Assembly: GCF_036669915.1 (NCBI RefSeq)
Contig: NC_089322.1
Location: 20,382,535 to 20,446,534, forward strand
Length of the DNA stretch: 64,000 bases
Source of the DNA: Pocillopora verrucosa
Lineage: Eukaryota > Cnidaria > Anthozoa > Scleractinia > Pocilloporidae
Reading direction: 5' to 3'
The notes below the pieces were generated by a model, which worked only from the letters and a program-made list of their open reading frames with translations, searched no databases and was not told where the DNA came from. The position numbers were made by a program, and so were the translations under genes. This document shows positions 41,691 to 53,205 of the stretch, in pieces (position 1 is the first letter of the stretch; each line of letters starts with the position of its first letter).

Positions 41691-42600
41691 GGTTGAATTC
41701 ATTATTGGAAAACGTTGCTTTAGTTCATAGAGGAAACACTATTTGCTCATTTGTGGTAATGTAAATGATGTTACACTTTTATCAATGCTCACATTTTATG
41801 TAATTTAATTTTAACCTTTGGCAAGCAACGAATAGTCTGTGGACAATTTTTGCCCTAAGCGAATGTTCTTGCGTGCTCTTAAGATATATTTTATATGAAT
41901 CATACATTTTTGTTAGAAACGCCACTGATTCTATCGATATATTGTTGTCATGCTTCCGCGACGCATCACTCAGATTTGGTTAAAGAGCAAGTTGTTCTGG
42001 GATTTCATTGCTTTTCATTCCTTTTCATTGGAATATTAAGAAAACAATTATAAGCATCTGTGTTCGAAAGAAATTTTCCTTGCTTACGTAACCGTGATAA
42101 GGTGTTATGGTTATGTCCAAAACGTCTTCGAAAAAAGGTTGTTACGTAACAAAACGAATAGTCTCAAATTCCTGAACAGAACTTATGATTTCAAAGTCCT
42201 TTCCTTTACATAAGACAGATTAGATAAAACAGAGCATTTAAGTAAACTGACAAATGTGTTTCTGGCCAAATTTGCGCTTAAATAAAGCCGGACAGTTTTC
42301 ACAACCGAAATACACCGCTCCCCTCCCCACGGCGATAAGTTATGACCCGCCCGTCCCTCATCACTCTTCAGTAAACATAGAAATCGCGCAAAAGAAAGCA
42401 AATACACCGTGTAGTTTTAATAATACCAAAAATAAGGCTAAAGGGCTAAAATATTGGGGTTTTTTTTCATGGAATTCTGGAGTAGTTCTTCTAACAATTT
42501 CCTCTAAAATTACCTAAGTTTGTTTCCATGGCTCACGGTCTAAGATAAACAACAACAAGAGCAGATTATCATCTCTTGACAACGACCGTTCATAAAGTGA
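41691..42600. other. Intergenic stretch before the LolA-like gene
   Basis: The 3' flanks of the convergent small gene and the minus-strand membrane-protein gene. No further coding signal was recognised. Confidence 0.4.
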
Positions 42601-42616
42601 TACAATGTGAATTTGC

Positions 42617-45600
42617 TCAGGGAAATTTCATGGGTGGAGGTCCCATTCTGCTTAGTACTCTTTTCTTAAACCAAAGATAAACTACCAAGCTTCCAAGGCA
42701 CAGACCCAAAACAATGCATCCAATCGCTACCCCAGTCACCCCTCCTGAGGAGAGTCCTTTTTGCTTCTCCGTTGATGGCTCCTGAGGGCAAATTACCGAT
42801 GAGCTGAACGCGTTTTTAGTCGCATAACGACTTTCAAACGAGTTGAAGTTGAGGTTAAACTCTATTTCAACGCTATCGGTGGAGTTGATCGCTGTCTCCC
42901 CTTCTATCTCTAGTCTGACAGGCACCTTAAGACAAAGGAAGAAACTAAGTGAACATACGTACTTAGTTTTGACATACAGTATATACGTATACCAGTCCTG
43001 CTGGACTCTGTATAAAGCAATGAAAATTCATAGTGACAATATGTAGATGGCCTCAAGCGCAAGAAACTAAGAGGGACCAAGTCCCGATTGGTTTTTCACA
43101 GCTTTTCATCGGTTGAGTTCAGGGGTTATGCCATTCAGAGAACAGAAAACATCAATAGAGAGAACTGAATGGACTAATCAGAGTGTAGGATTTGCATTCA
43201 AGATGGCGATGTAATTTGTCACGTAATCTTATGAACTAGAGCGTGACACGCCTCTGTCGAAAAAATGTGGGTGTCATATGTTTTTCCATTCCCCTACCAG
43301 AAGATAGAAACGCATTGTGCCTCCCGAGATAAAAAAAAAATCACAAGATTTTATAGTAAGTATTCTTACCAATAGTGATTCTTCACCTTCCTTCTCTGTA
43401 AAGAACCATCTCCATATCGTATTTGCTTGAGCATTTCTGGGCCAGTCAATTCGTATCTGTCGCCACACGTCACACTTGATACCACGCGCCACACCCCTCC
43501 CCTGGTAAACTGGCTTTGCATCTGGATCCTTAAACAGCGCTATTATACCAAACGGTGTGTCGAATATTGCGTTGTCCTCTTCAAATTTCAACTTTGGTGT
43601 TGTAGAATCTAATTTTTGCTCGTTGCATTTACCTTAAGTGAAGAGCAATTCGAAATTTCACTTCAATGGGTTTTCACTGCCCAGCTACTTATCATTGTGG
43701 ATTATAATAAATACCGCCCTTCAAATTGAATAAAAAATTGGGCATAAAACGGCAAACACTGGGGAGAAAATAGACCAGCAAGCCGAGCACGACTGCTCTG
43801 ATATTCATTAACATAGACCTGATTAGCACCTAAGCATTTTAGCAGATTTCATTAGCTTGTTAAAAGTAATACGCCATTGCATTGCTTTTGCCTCATTATT
43901 CTCTCGGATTGGTTTAGGAAGTCACCCCACCATCTCATCCAATCAGAATCAAAATTGCAACTTTGGTCGCGACTGAGTCATTTTCGTTTTCCCACCCTAA
44001 ACTCCTGTTACTTTCTTTTGAGAGTTCACTGGCTCTCGCTGATGTTTATCATTCTTCTAATTGGCCGCTGTTGTAATTACCCTGGTCTTTGGTTTCACGA
44101 CACCTTGCAGGAGCGAGAGAGAGTGAAGACAATTCTTAGGAAGAGCGGAAACGTAAACTCATGATGTGACTTTCCTCAGAGGAGGAAACGAGTGATAACC
44201 TTGACAACGATGATGATCAATGATGAAAATAACCGAAAGAGTCGCTTAGCAAATTATCAGCTCTCGCTTAACAACCTTTTACCTGTCTCTTTGTTGTAAA
44301 AGGTACTTTTCATTGTCGTTCCATCCTGGATATCGATTCCCGCCCCAGTCTTCGTCGTTTGATTCGGGTCACCATCTGAGTCTTTTCTATAGAGGTGTTT
44401 ATCGAGGTCGTAGTATTCCTTTGGGCATGGACGAAAAACAAGTATCGTCATCACTGCGCATGCATTATACACCACAATTACTCTTGTCGTAAAGTAGATA
44501 GAGGTTATTCACCGAGACGAAGTCGAGGGAAACATTAGGACTCGAGGGAAAACAAAACAAACTAATTTCCCGAGGGACCATATATTAAGTGCTTTGTTAT
44601 ATATTTAGACTTTCCCTTAAACAATCTTATGGTAAAAACGAAAAAACAAAGACGGCACAACTTTTTATTCACATTCAGGCAGACGTGAGCCCGTCCTGAA
44701 GATCACGCCGTTTTTAACTTAGTCATGCACTGATCACGTGCTTTTGTACTCGGCGCGCGGGCAACAACTGCGCAATTGCATTCCGGTCGGGATACATTTG
44801 AATTTGATCAGGGGCACATGACCAAGAATCAACCAATCACAGTGCTCGTTTTGTTGAGTGAAAGTCTATGTATGTAACAAAATCGTTTGTCTCACGATGT
44901 GGTCACTACGGATGTGGTTCGTGACGTTACGACTGCATACTGCTAGTCTTCTTCAGGCGATGAGGTCGATTGACTACGCGTCACCTCAATCAGCTATCGT
45001 CACCTGAGAAAGACTAGCAGTATGCAGTCGAGCGTCGCAAACCACATCCGAAGTGACCACATCGTGAGACAAACGATTATCTTTCTCTTTCGAAATAATA
45101 ACTCTTGTAACTACCTGCACACTCCAAACTCGAGTGGATTCTGAGGTCACCCGCTCCAAATTGACATCAAATCTACTTGGAAGTTTTGGTAAAGGAGGTG
45201 GACGGATGGCTCCTCGGCACCAGATTTCTCTTTGCGCTTGAAACTCAGGTTCGTCAAAGAAAAAGTCAATAAAACTGTATGAGTGTATAATTCCTCCCGA
45301 AAGGTTCATGGCGCTCTGAGGCCGCGCTTCTATGAGGACTGGGACGGAGGCGTTCCCAGACGTGTGTGACCAGCCTTTAACAGAGAACCTGAAAGAAATC
45401 AAGAAGCACATTTTAACAGGGGCCTTTATTCAGTTCTTTAACTCATCCTTTTCTTTTACCTCAACGCGCCATCTGAGGTTCACTCAATCAGTTTTTATTA
45501 CAGTTAAGCAGGACTGTGGGAGAGACGAAGCTGAGCCGCCATAGATTCAATAAAATTAGAATTACGGCCCTTAGGAATAGCAGTCTTTCGAATTTCCAGG

Positions 45601-48166
45601 TATACATAGGGAAAGGATTATGTTGGTCCTTAATCCTTCGACCAACACAAAATTTCTCATCACAATATCAATACAATATCAAGCACACAAGTGATGAGAA
45701 TAAAGAAAAATATCAATTAGGGGATTATGAGTTGATTCAATACCCAATTCTCCAAACTAACATCACAAGAACTGCACAGCAGACAGTAGGGAGAGTTACT
45801 AATGAGATCTTGGAAGTTAAGGGGTTAATTCCGTATCTTCATATTTTTTCGACAACTGCCATTTTCGCAGTCTAATGAGACTAGGTTACTTAGTTTAGCG
45901 GATATGACGTCAAAAGTAAATCATGTTAATGAAAACGAGGTAAGGACAGCTATATTTTAAATTTGTTACGAGGTTGGGACGATCTAATGTGAACCTCAAA
46001 TTTTCGGACTTTGCAGTCTGTTGATAACATTTTTAATTTTCAGTCAGATTACTTGTTAAAATACGCGAAGAAACTGCTTTGAAAAGGATTCATAAAAGCA
46101 AATTTTGGCTGATAAAGAAAACGAAGATGGCTGCTTAAGACTGTAACAAGGGTAACGAAACAGAGAAACTAAGGGTGATGGACCCATCTCTCATTTCCTA
46201 TATGGAAGCCGGGTGAGGTGGGGGGGGGGGGGGAGCTGACAAATAATTTGCTCTCCTTAAATCAATAACAACAATAACATGAAAAAAAACAAACAAACTG
46301 ACCAATAGTCCATAGCAGTCTCATTCTTGCAAATTCTCCACCCTTGGACTAGAATATTCCGCACGATTTTTCGCCCGAGGTATCTGGCATTTTGTGTTTT
46401 ATTTTTGTACACGAGGTCTAATACGACAGTCGCGCTGCAAGCGTCTGCAATCAACTTCAAGGAACTTTCGTTTTGAGGAAAACGGCATCTGTATCGATCA
46501 TATCTCTCCTGTGTCCTACAAAAAGCCCAGATAACCACAACAAAATATTAATACTAATTAATAATGATAATGAGGATGATGATTATGATAATAATAATGA
46601 TGACGATAATCAGGATAATGTGGTGAAAGATAATGTTGCTCAATTAACGGCTCAGACATACTGGGAGAAAAAGCACCCTGGGTGTTCCCAATAGGAGCTG
46701 AACTTACGACCTCCCGATGAGTAAGTTAGACGCTCTACCACCGAGCTGTAAGAGGCTTGTGGCAGGCTAGGTCGTTTATCTAGGTCCATGGTGACAAACT
46801 TCCTGCATACTGTAGGATAGGAGTGTCGATATGTTATGTTTCTGTGCAATGATTATGTAAATGAAGATGGTAAGTGTAAAGCCTGGTGATTTGAAAGAAA
46901 AAGATGATATTATTCAGTGCATGACACAGGCATACTCGGATAATGATGGGAATTATGACGATGGCGACAGTGACAGTGATAACTATTACTATAACGATAA
47001 CGCTAACGAAAACGATAACGATAACGATAACTATAACGATGACAATAACAATATATATTTATAACTATAACGATAAAAATGACGATAATGATATATATCT
47101 ATAACTATAACAATAACAATAACGATGACGATAACGATAACGGTAATGTTACTGATAATGATAAAAAAGAAAAAGAAAAAAATGACAAAAATAAAAAGAG
47201 AGCCTCTGCAAGAGATTATGCTTTTTTGTCAATTTTTTTTCACGTCCATCGATAGCTAGCCTGCCCAGCTGGAACTTTTTATGGGGGCTCCCAAAACCAC
47301 CTGCTACGTAGACTTAACGTTGAGAGGACCTTAATCTCTCCCTCGAAAGCCGTGGTAGCTAACATGCATCGAAGTCGCTGAGGTAACAAATCAAAGAGTA
47401 CACTGAATGAAACAGACTTGAGTATGAATACATGATAAATTATCAGATTTCAACCTCTTGTAATGATGTGTTCAATAGATTGTGACACGATCATATCTCC
47501 GTCACGCCCAGTTGCCCAAAACATTGCGAAACAAAGGAAATTGTTTTACTAAAATCATGAGTTTCTGGCAAAATCTTCCAAAAAAACATTCAAATATTAA
47601 AAATATAAAAAAATATTAATTCCAGATCTATATCAGGCGATTTAATCCACAAAATTTTCATTTAAGTAAATTACTGTGGAACGTATAAGTATCTGAGTAT
47701 TGCCTCAAAGATCTCAAGGATACCTTAAAGTCATCTCCACTGATGATGAATTCGGACATGTCCTCTTACGATGTAATTAATGAACTTACCATGCGAAACT
47801 CTTGCACGCATTTATGTATAAATTCAATTTTTCTTCTTCGTCTTCTGAGATGGGGAGATATAAATTTGCGATTTCATTCTCGCTTTTATCGTAATACGTT
47901 TCCCAATCGTACTCCTCCGCCAACAATGTAAAGGCCCCTCTCTCTTTTGCTGCATCGTATCTCTCGTTTACAAAGTACGTGGCATTTCGGTGACTTAAAG
48001 TAATCTCCATGCGAGTATGAAATTCTGTCGGGGTGACATTTCGAGGGAACGGTTCGTAATCCGCTTCCTGCGAGTTGCTGGAGCATTCGAGGGAGCTTAC
48101 AAACTCGAGAAAGAAAAACAGACAACAGATCAGTAAAAATGTGACCGAGGACATCTTAATTAACAT
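42617..48166 (-). CDS. Type I membrane protein with candidate LolA-like ectodomain
   Basis: Six exons on minus: 47790-48166, 46303-46515, 45115-45388, 44283-44418, 43370-43608 and 42617-42925. All phases fit, giving about 515 residues. The N-terminal signal peptide is SSVTFLLICCLFFFLEFVSS. The ectodomain is rich in N-glycosylation sequons (NVT, NAT, NKT, NES, NAS). A block reading VYQGRGVARGIKCDVW then WPRNAQANTIWRWFF follows. It ends with a single membrane helix, VAIGCIVLGLCLGSLVVYLWF, and a short basic tail. The GxxxxRGIxCDxW block resembles that of invertebrate proteins annotated as LolA-like; I recall this and have not tested it. The exon 4 acceptor (cccaaag|gaatac) was chosen because it alone fits phase 0. 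The start could also be 12 bases downstream. Confidence 0.78.
43868..44105 (+). repeat. CCAAT-rich dispersed repeat, copy 4
   Basis: ctctcggattggtttagg, catccaatcagaatc, ttttcgttttcccaccc and tctaattggccgctg follow the order of the other copies. It lies in an intron of the LolA-like gene. Confidence 0.75.
44881..45078. mobile_element. Foldback element with degenerate hammerhead cores (Penelope-like remnant)
   Basis: The arms are mirrored (aatcgtttgtctcacgatg / catcgtgagacaaacgatt; gcatactgctagtcttctt / aaagactagcagtatgc). On minus, the left arm reads CTGAAGA, a GACT/AGTC stem II, then GTAACGTC, one base from the GAAACGUC of a complete core. The right arm has more damage. It ends about 35 bp before exon 3 of the LolA-like gene. 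Confidence 0.65.
45640..45827 (+). repeat. Family A dispersed repeat (intron of LolA-like gene)
   Basis: acaatatcaatacaatatc, gatgagaataaagaaaaat and ctaatgagatcttggaag to the ggggttaat end. The first 25 bases are diverged. Confidence 0.8.
46220..46233. repeat. Poly-G tract (14 G)
   Basis: A homopolymer just upstream (in plus coordinates) of the second exon of the LolA-like gene. Confidence 0.85.
46555..46625. repeat. (GATAAT)n-like low-complexity DNA
   Basis: Imperfect gataat/gatgat units. A longer ataacgataacgataac tract follows at about 46930-47180. Confidence 0.85.
46693..46752 (-). repeat. tRNA-like SINE head (type 3)
   Basis: On minus: cagctcggtggtagagcg (box A) and gtcgtaagttcagctcc (box B-like). 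It is in the largest intron of the LolA-like gene. It lacks a proper acceptor stem. Confidence 0.6.
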
Positions 48167-48304
48167 CGGACAAAAGCGATTGAAGAAGAGATAGAAGTCT
48201 TGGCCGGCGCAGATAGTGTTACCGCTCAGCTCCGAAAATAGAATGGTTTGAAATTTAAGACTCGTCACGCATACACGTCATAGGAATCGAATAAATTCTT
48301 TATA

Positions 48305-48523
48305 ACAATGCCTCGCCTTTCTTCCACATCGCATCGCTTGTTGTCTGACTACTTACTTTGTAAAAAAAAAAAGGCAACAAGCGATGCTCTGTGAAAGTAA
48401 GGTGAGGTCTTTTTATTGAGGATTTGACTGCTATTTTTTATTTCAAGTAGCGGTCGTAAATATTGCTATAATGACACGACGCCTATCACGCAAGATAATC
48501 GTCTCACAGCTGGAGCTTGGGCT
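48305..48523. mobile_element. Foldback relative ending in CTCACAGCTGGAGCTTGGG
   Basis: The inner arms catcgcatcgcttgttg and caacaagcgatgctctg are mirrored. The right end tctcacagctggagcttggg equals the terminus of the 18171-18541 element. The matching left terminus is missing. Confidence 0.75.
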
Positions 48524-48794
48524 GTGTGTGCACGTGTGGTTTTGCAAGATACCTTTGGCAAGCTCGCCTGCAATGTATACTGCAACTAATACTTTGCCAT
48601 TTATTTGAAAAAATGACGCTGATAAAAATAATTGAGTGAGCATCCTTTTGATTAATAAGCTAACTAAAGCTCGGAGGCAGGATGTAGAGAATAAGTTGTG
48701 TTTTCATTGATTTTACTTCCGGAATTCTTCCAAATAACGTTGTTCTCACGTGCATAACAAAAAGTTCCGTACATTAGCCATAGCCTTAACTTTA

Positions 48795-48985
48795 AACCTT
48801 TTAACTCCCATGAGTGACTAAGAGAGAATTTCTCGCACAGTTTTAGTAAAAATTCAAGCATACAAGTGATGATAATAAAGAAAAATATCACTTGGGGAAG
48901 TATTAGTTGATCCAATACCAAATTCTCCAAAGTAACATCATAAGAATTGTACGGCAGACAGTAAGGAGAATTACTGAAAAGATCT
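48795..48985 (+). repeat. Family A dispersed repeat
   Basis: aaccttttaactcccatgag, then gataataaagaaaaatatc and gtaaggagaattactg. The right terminus is degraded. It lies between the LolA-like gene and the GPCR. Confidence 0.8.
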
Positions 48986-48999
48986 TATAAGATAACCTA

Positions 49000-50540
49000 C
49001 GAATGAAGTGAGCGTGATCTAAATAAGTGACAGTTTCAAGTTCTCAGAAGTATGAACTTCGGTGGATTGTATGAAAAAAACTATGAATAACACAGCTAAA
49101 GCGTTGTAATGATAGTGAAGCAATATGCCTTGAAGGAACGTGGATATTTTCCGGTCGTTAAATATTTTTTCAGGAAACCACAAATTTAAAAGTGCTATTC
49201 GAGAACCTATCGAGACATGAATAAATGACAAATTGAACGAACCATAAAATTAATTTCTTAAGGGGAGTGGAAAGTTATGTTGCACGTATGGAAACAGTAA
49301 AAAGCATGTTACTACAATATATTTTAATTTCTAAATCGCCAAAGACTATCTGTTGGTAGCGCATAGATATGCCTACTGGCAAAACTAAATTAGCAATATA
49401 CTGCACGTACTTTCCATCGCTTTACTGGGGTAATAACCCACTTTGATGTTGAGAGGATACGGTAAAATTTTGTTAATAAATCACGAGTCGGAGTGCGGTC
49501 TACTAAACTTTAATTTTCAATGGGTTTACCGGTGCAATGAATGATAGGTTTTTGACCAATCAAGACGCTGGTATTATCTCCGTTATTTTATAAAGAACGG
49601 ATAAATTTCCATCTTTTACACTTCCGCCGAAAATGTGAGCTATAAATTATCTTAAACGAGATACAGTCCAAAATTGCTTTGCCGGATGTTTGTGGAAATA
49701 ATTAGCATATTAAAGGCATTCGATAGATTTTAGTCTCCGGGAAAGACGCCCAGATCTTACGGAGAGCTTTAGTTGCTGTTTGCAATCGAAAATATACCTT
49801 GTATGATATTTTTTACATAAAAAAGCAAATCAAAATCGCACGAAACCGTGGGGAAAAGTTATCGGTAAGTGGAATTAAAATTAATTCACAGTCGAATATT
49901 AAAAGCTGGTCGTATCTAGGCTCTATGCCAAGGTTTAAGTTTCCATTAGTTTAAAAAAGATCTGCATTGTTGCAGAAATTCACTTATGAAATGAAGATCT
50001 ACGAGCTTTTCATACTTTATTACTCTATGATGTAGAACGTAATTAAGTGAAAACATATTTCCACGGGTACATGGCCTGCAAAGCTGGCTATTTTGTAGGA
50101 GTTTTGAGCGGCGAAACTACGGAAGGAACAATAACAAGCTCGAGGAAGCTGTTTTCGTGATTTTGCGGCCTTTAATTTCATCGAGCGCCCGAAAATCCAC
50201 TAGAGCTGCGACCTCCGGAAGCTTACACGTTTACTCTCTATTACGAGTGTGAAATGATTTTTTGCTTTCCCTTCTTCTCTTGCGCGCCAGTTGATTTTAA
50301 CAGTCAATTAGATGCTTGTCACTCTTCGGGGTTAAAGCAGATCGCATGGCTGACTAAGACAGTCTGGAGTAATGCAAAGGAACTGTGTGTATAAAGTTCA
50401 ATTTTTAGGCGACATGAGAGTATTCCTTTTTACTGCTTACCAACCTTGCGTTAGCCAGAGAACGTATTCTAATCAAAATCAAATCATAACAATTTTCCTG
50501 CAGAAATTTTAAAGCATTATTATCTGATTTTATTTGCAGC
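49000..50540. other. Upstream region of the GPCR gene
   Basis: A fragment of family C (gatgcttgtcactcttcg) lies near 50310. A strong acceptor (gattttatttgcag|cc) at 50540 suggests that the GPCR transcript begins with one or more untranslated exons in or beyond this stretch; I cannot place them. Confidence 0.45.
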
Positions 50541-50564
50541 CATTGGTGGAATTGGGAAGCTAAC

Positions 50565-51704
50565 ATGATGAATCTTCCGTTTAGTTTGGTTGCTGTGTCC
50601 TTGTTTACATCTGGCTATGTGACCATCTTTTCAGTAGCACTGACCGCAAACATTTTCATTATTTTCCTTGTTCTCAAAAAACCTGTAATGAGAACAACCA
50701 TCACCTACTTCTTCGCTAACATGGCTGCCGCTAATCTTCTTGTAGCTGTCTTCATTATACCGCAGGCTCTGCGGTATCTCTTCGCCGTAGACGCTTGGTT
50801 TCCAGGAATGCTCGGTCAAGTTTCTTGCAGACTTTTACATTATACGGACGCCATCTCCACTACAGCTTCCATTCTGAGCCTGATAGCCATCTCGCTGGAC
50901 CAGGTGAATGTTATCTTGTTCCCCATAAGGAGAGCTGTGATGATAAGATATACCAAATTTATTTCGCTCGTTATTTGGCTCCTGTCTATGGTTTTCACCT
51001 CTCCTTATCTTGCCATGTTCGGTGTCAAGACGGTATCTGGTCAGCAGCATCGATGCGTTTACTTGGTCCTCAACCATGTCGTTATGGAACTTCATGTTTC
51101 ATTAATCTTTGTTTTCTTATACGGGTTTCCTCTCGTTTTTATGGCAACTTTGTACGCTCTCATGGGACGAAAGCTGTGGTTTCGAACCATTCCAGGAAAT
51201 ATTCATAGTATCCATCGACGAGCTGCCGAGAAAACCAAACGCCGCACCATCCGCTTGCTAATCGCACTCATAGCAACATATGCATTATGCTGGCTTCCTG
51301 CTCACGTGCTTGGCATGTGCACGGTTTTCGAACCAAATGTGACAAGAAACCTGGCTCCCCATTGGTCCTTACTTATTGCATTTATTGCGCATGCGAACTG
51401 CGCTTTCAATCCTTGCATTCAAATTGTTTTAGACAGGAGATTCAGAGCAGAGTTCTTCAAATTACGGAATTGTGGGAGAAATATAAAGCAGTGGTGCATT
51501 TGTAAGAAAGGAAAAGTTGAGAATAACAGGGAAGCTAAAACGGACGTGCTAAGATTCAAAACTTTGGAGAGTGTTATAGAGAGAATAGCAAAAGGTCGAG
51601 GAAGACTGTACGATTTGAGCCCTACAAAAAACGATACACAGCTCCGTCCATTCTCTCCCGTACAGTTATCTTACTACAGCGAGGTAGTGGAAACAGAAAA
51701 CTAA
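50565..51704 (+). CDS. Rhodopsin-class GPCR with atypical DRY and NPxxY motifs
   Basis: Seven-helix receptor of 379 residues with its coding region in one exon. It is preceded by a splice acceptor 24 bp before the ATG. Class A features: conserved Cys88 before TM3 and Cys164 in loop 2 (HRCVYL); TM6 with CWLP (242-245); TM7 with FNP (281-283); amphipathic helix 8 (DRRFRAEFFKL). TM1 is around 20-37, TM2 44-66, TM3 88-117. Departures: the TM2 aspartate is Asn57, DRY is DQV (112-114), and NPxxY is NPCIQ. The third loop carries a basic RRAAEKTKRRT segment. The overall look is of a peptide-receptor-like orphan; the ligand cannot be inferred. AATAAA at 52051 is a possible polyadenylation signal. Confidence 0.9.
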   Translation: MMNLPFSLVAVSLFTSGYVTIFSVALTANIFIIFLVLKKPVMRTTITYFFANMAAANLLVAVFIIPQALRYLFAVDAWFPGMLGQVSCRLLHYTDAISTTASILSLIAISLDQVNVILFPIRRAVMIRYTKFISLVIWLLSMVFTSPYLAMFGVKTVSGQQHRCVYLVLNHVVMELHVSLIFVFLYGFPLVFMATLYALMGRKLWFRTIPGNIHSIHRRAAEKTKRRTIRLLIALIATYALCWLPAHVLGMCTVFEPNVTRNLAPHWSLLIAFIAHANCAFNPCIQIVLDRRFRAEFFKLRNCGRNIKQWCICKKGKVENNREAKTDVLRFKTLESVIERIAKGRGRLYDLSPTKNDTQLRPFSPVQLSYYSEVVETEN

Positions 51705-52650
51705 GCTCGATGAATTAAAACTGAAGCTGCGATGCTAAACAGAGGCATTTTGGATGATAAACGCGATCCATACTGATTAACGTAGGAGCTCATTACCCGG
51801 ATAATGGCTCGTAGTACTACCAAAGTATATTCAACCGCTTTTGATCAAACTGATAAAGATGATTTCTTGTTTTATTGCATTTAATGTCTTCGGTTATCGT
51901 ATTATAATGAAAAGAAACAGCAAAAATCTAACATTGCCTAAAGGCAGTCTAGTGTTAGAACTAAGGGAATTTCTGCCAGAGAGGGTAAAATTCGTTAAAA
52001 CACGGACGTAACTTTCTTGCCTTTTTTGTGCACGAAGAATGCAACTAAATAATAAAAAGGAGTCGGGTTCCGGCCGCCGGATAACCAGGAAGAGGTGAAG
52101 GAGAAATACAAGTCAAGCTGGCTAAGTCTCCGTTGCTAGTGCTTTAGTGTGCGCTGAAGCGACGAGCAGCTAAGCCGCGAGAGGATTGGAACGGAGGATA
52201 AATATATCGACATGCGCGTCTTTGCCGGTCATCACTTGCATACACAACTGCGTCAGATGTACAGGGCATAGCAGGTTTCGCTCGGGACAGACCTCATTAG
52301 TTTGTAGTGCATTTTGCGTCCTTCTTGTACACGACTTCACACATGATCAGCACGCGCTCTATAAAAAAATAGGGAAAGAAAGTGTGTTTTTTTTAATATT
52401 ATGTATGGCCTGAGCTTATTGTGAGCTAGATCATCATTTTGCCTTGATCAGTTAGGGTGATTCATTCTTTTCTTTTGGTTTTGAGTTAGACAAGAACTTT
52501 TCATATATGTAAAGCAGATATTGACCAATTCTTAGAGCAGAATATATGAACAATAACCAGAAACGCCAGCGGTAGCAAATATTATTGTGATGACATTGTA
52601 AAGAATTAAATGTATGTATACAAGATAATACTACTCCAAAAATTGAGGGG
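51705..52650. other. GPCR 3' flank / intergenic
   Basis: The AATAAA at 52051-52056 may end the GPCR transcript. No further coding or repeat signal is seen. Confidence 0.4.
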
Positions 52651-52654
52651 CTGA

Positions 52655-52840
52655 CGTTAAACCCCTCAACTCACCGAGGTGATTGACATACAACTTCTCC
52701 CCATAATATCCATACATTGTCCAGCAAACGGGTAATGAGAATGCTCCAACTCATCAGGTAGTAGTTAAATTGATCTAATACCAAAATTTCATAACTTATA
52801 CAAGGTAATGTGAAGCAGCCAGGAGAGAGAATTGAAGGGC
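52655..52840 (+). repeat. Family B dispersed repeat
   Basis: taaacccctcaactcacc, gaggtgattgacatacaac, atacattgtccagcaaacg and agccaggagagagaattg. It is upstream of SLMAP. Confidence 0.8.
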
Positions 52841-53205
52841 TTACCTGGCTCCGCGCTCCGGGAACTGCGGTGCAACTTAGTCCGGCTATGGACTAAGGAC
52901 TTTCATAAAATATCAAAGTTTCACATTTCTGGCTCTCCTGTTATAATTAAGCTTCTCTTTCTTTGTTCTATTCTTCCATATTTACTTTCTCGTCTTACTT
53001 CTTTGTTATTTTTCGCTTGTTTCTGTTAGTATTACTCAATCTTTCGTTGTTGTTGTTGTTTTGTCGTGGGAGGGGTAGAGGGTAAAGTTTTTTAAATCAC
53101 ATGACAGTAAACCCTTGTAGACCCGACCGTTTGAACTGCTCATGCGCTGTAGTTGTCAACTCACGTACACTCCAGTCGGCGAATGAACAACATGAAATCA
53201 GGGAA

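Noticed and set aside
44420-44475. Upstream extension of LolA-like exon 4
   Set aside because: The frame stays open upstream, but no acceptor there fits the phase 0 donor of exon 3; the acceptor just before the GAATAC codons does.
46693-46849. Coding frame on minus at the SINE
   Set aside because: It overlaps the tRNA-like head and has no homology or splice context.
53101-53205. Longer SLMAP N-terminus from an upstream ATG at 53101
   Set aside because: The frame is open, but family proteins start with a short MxxxxIF(T)xRPNSHP segment, which matches the ATG at 53206.
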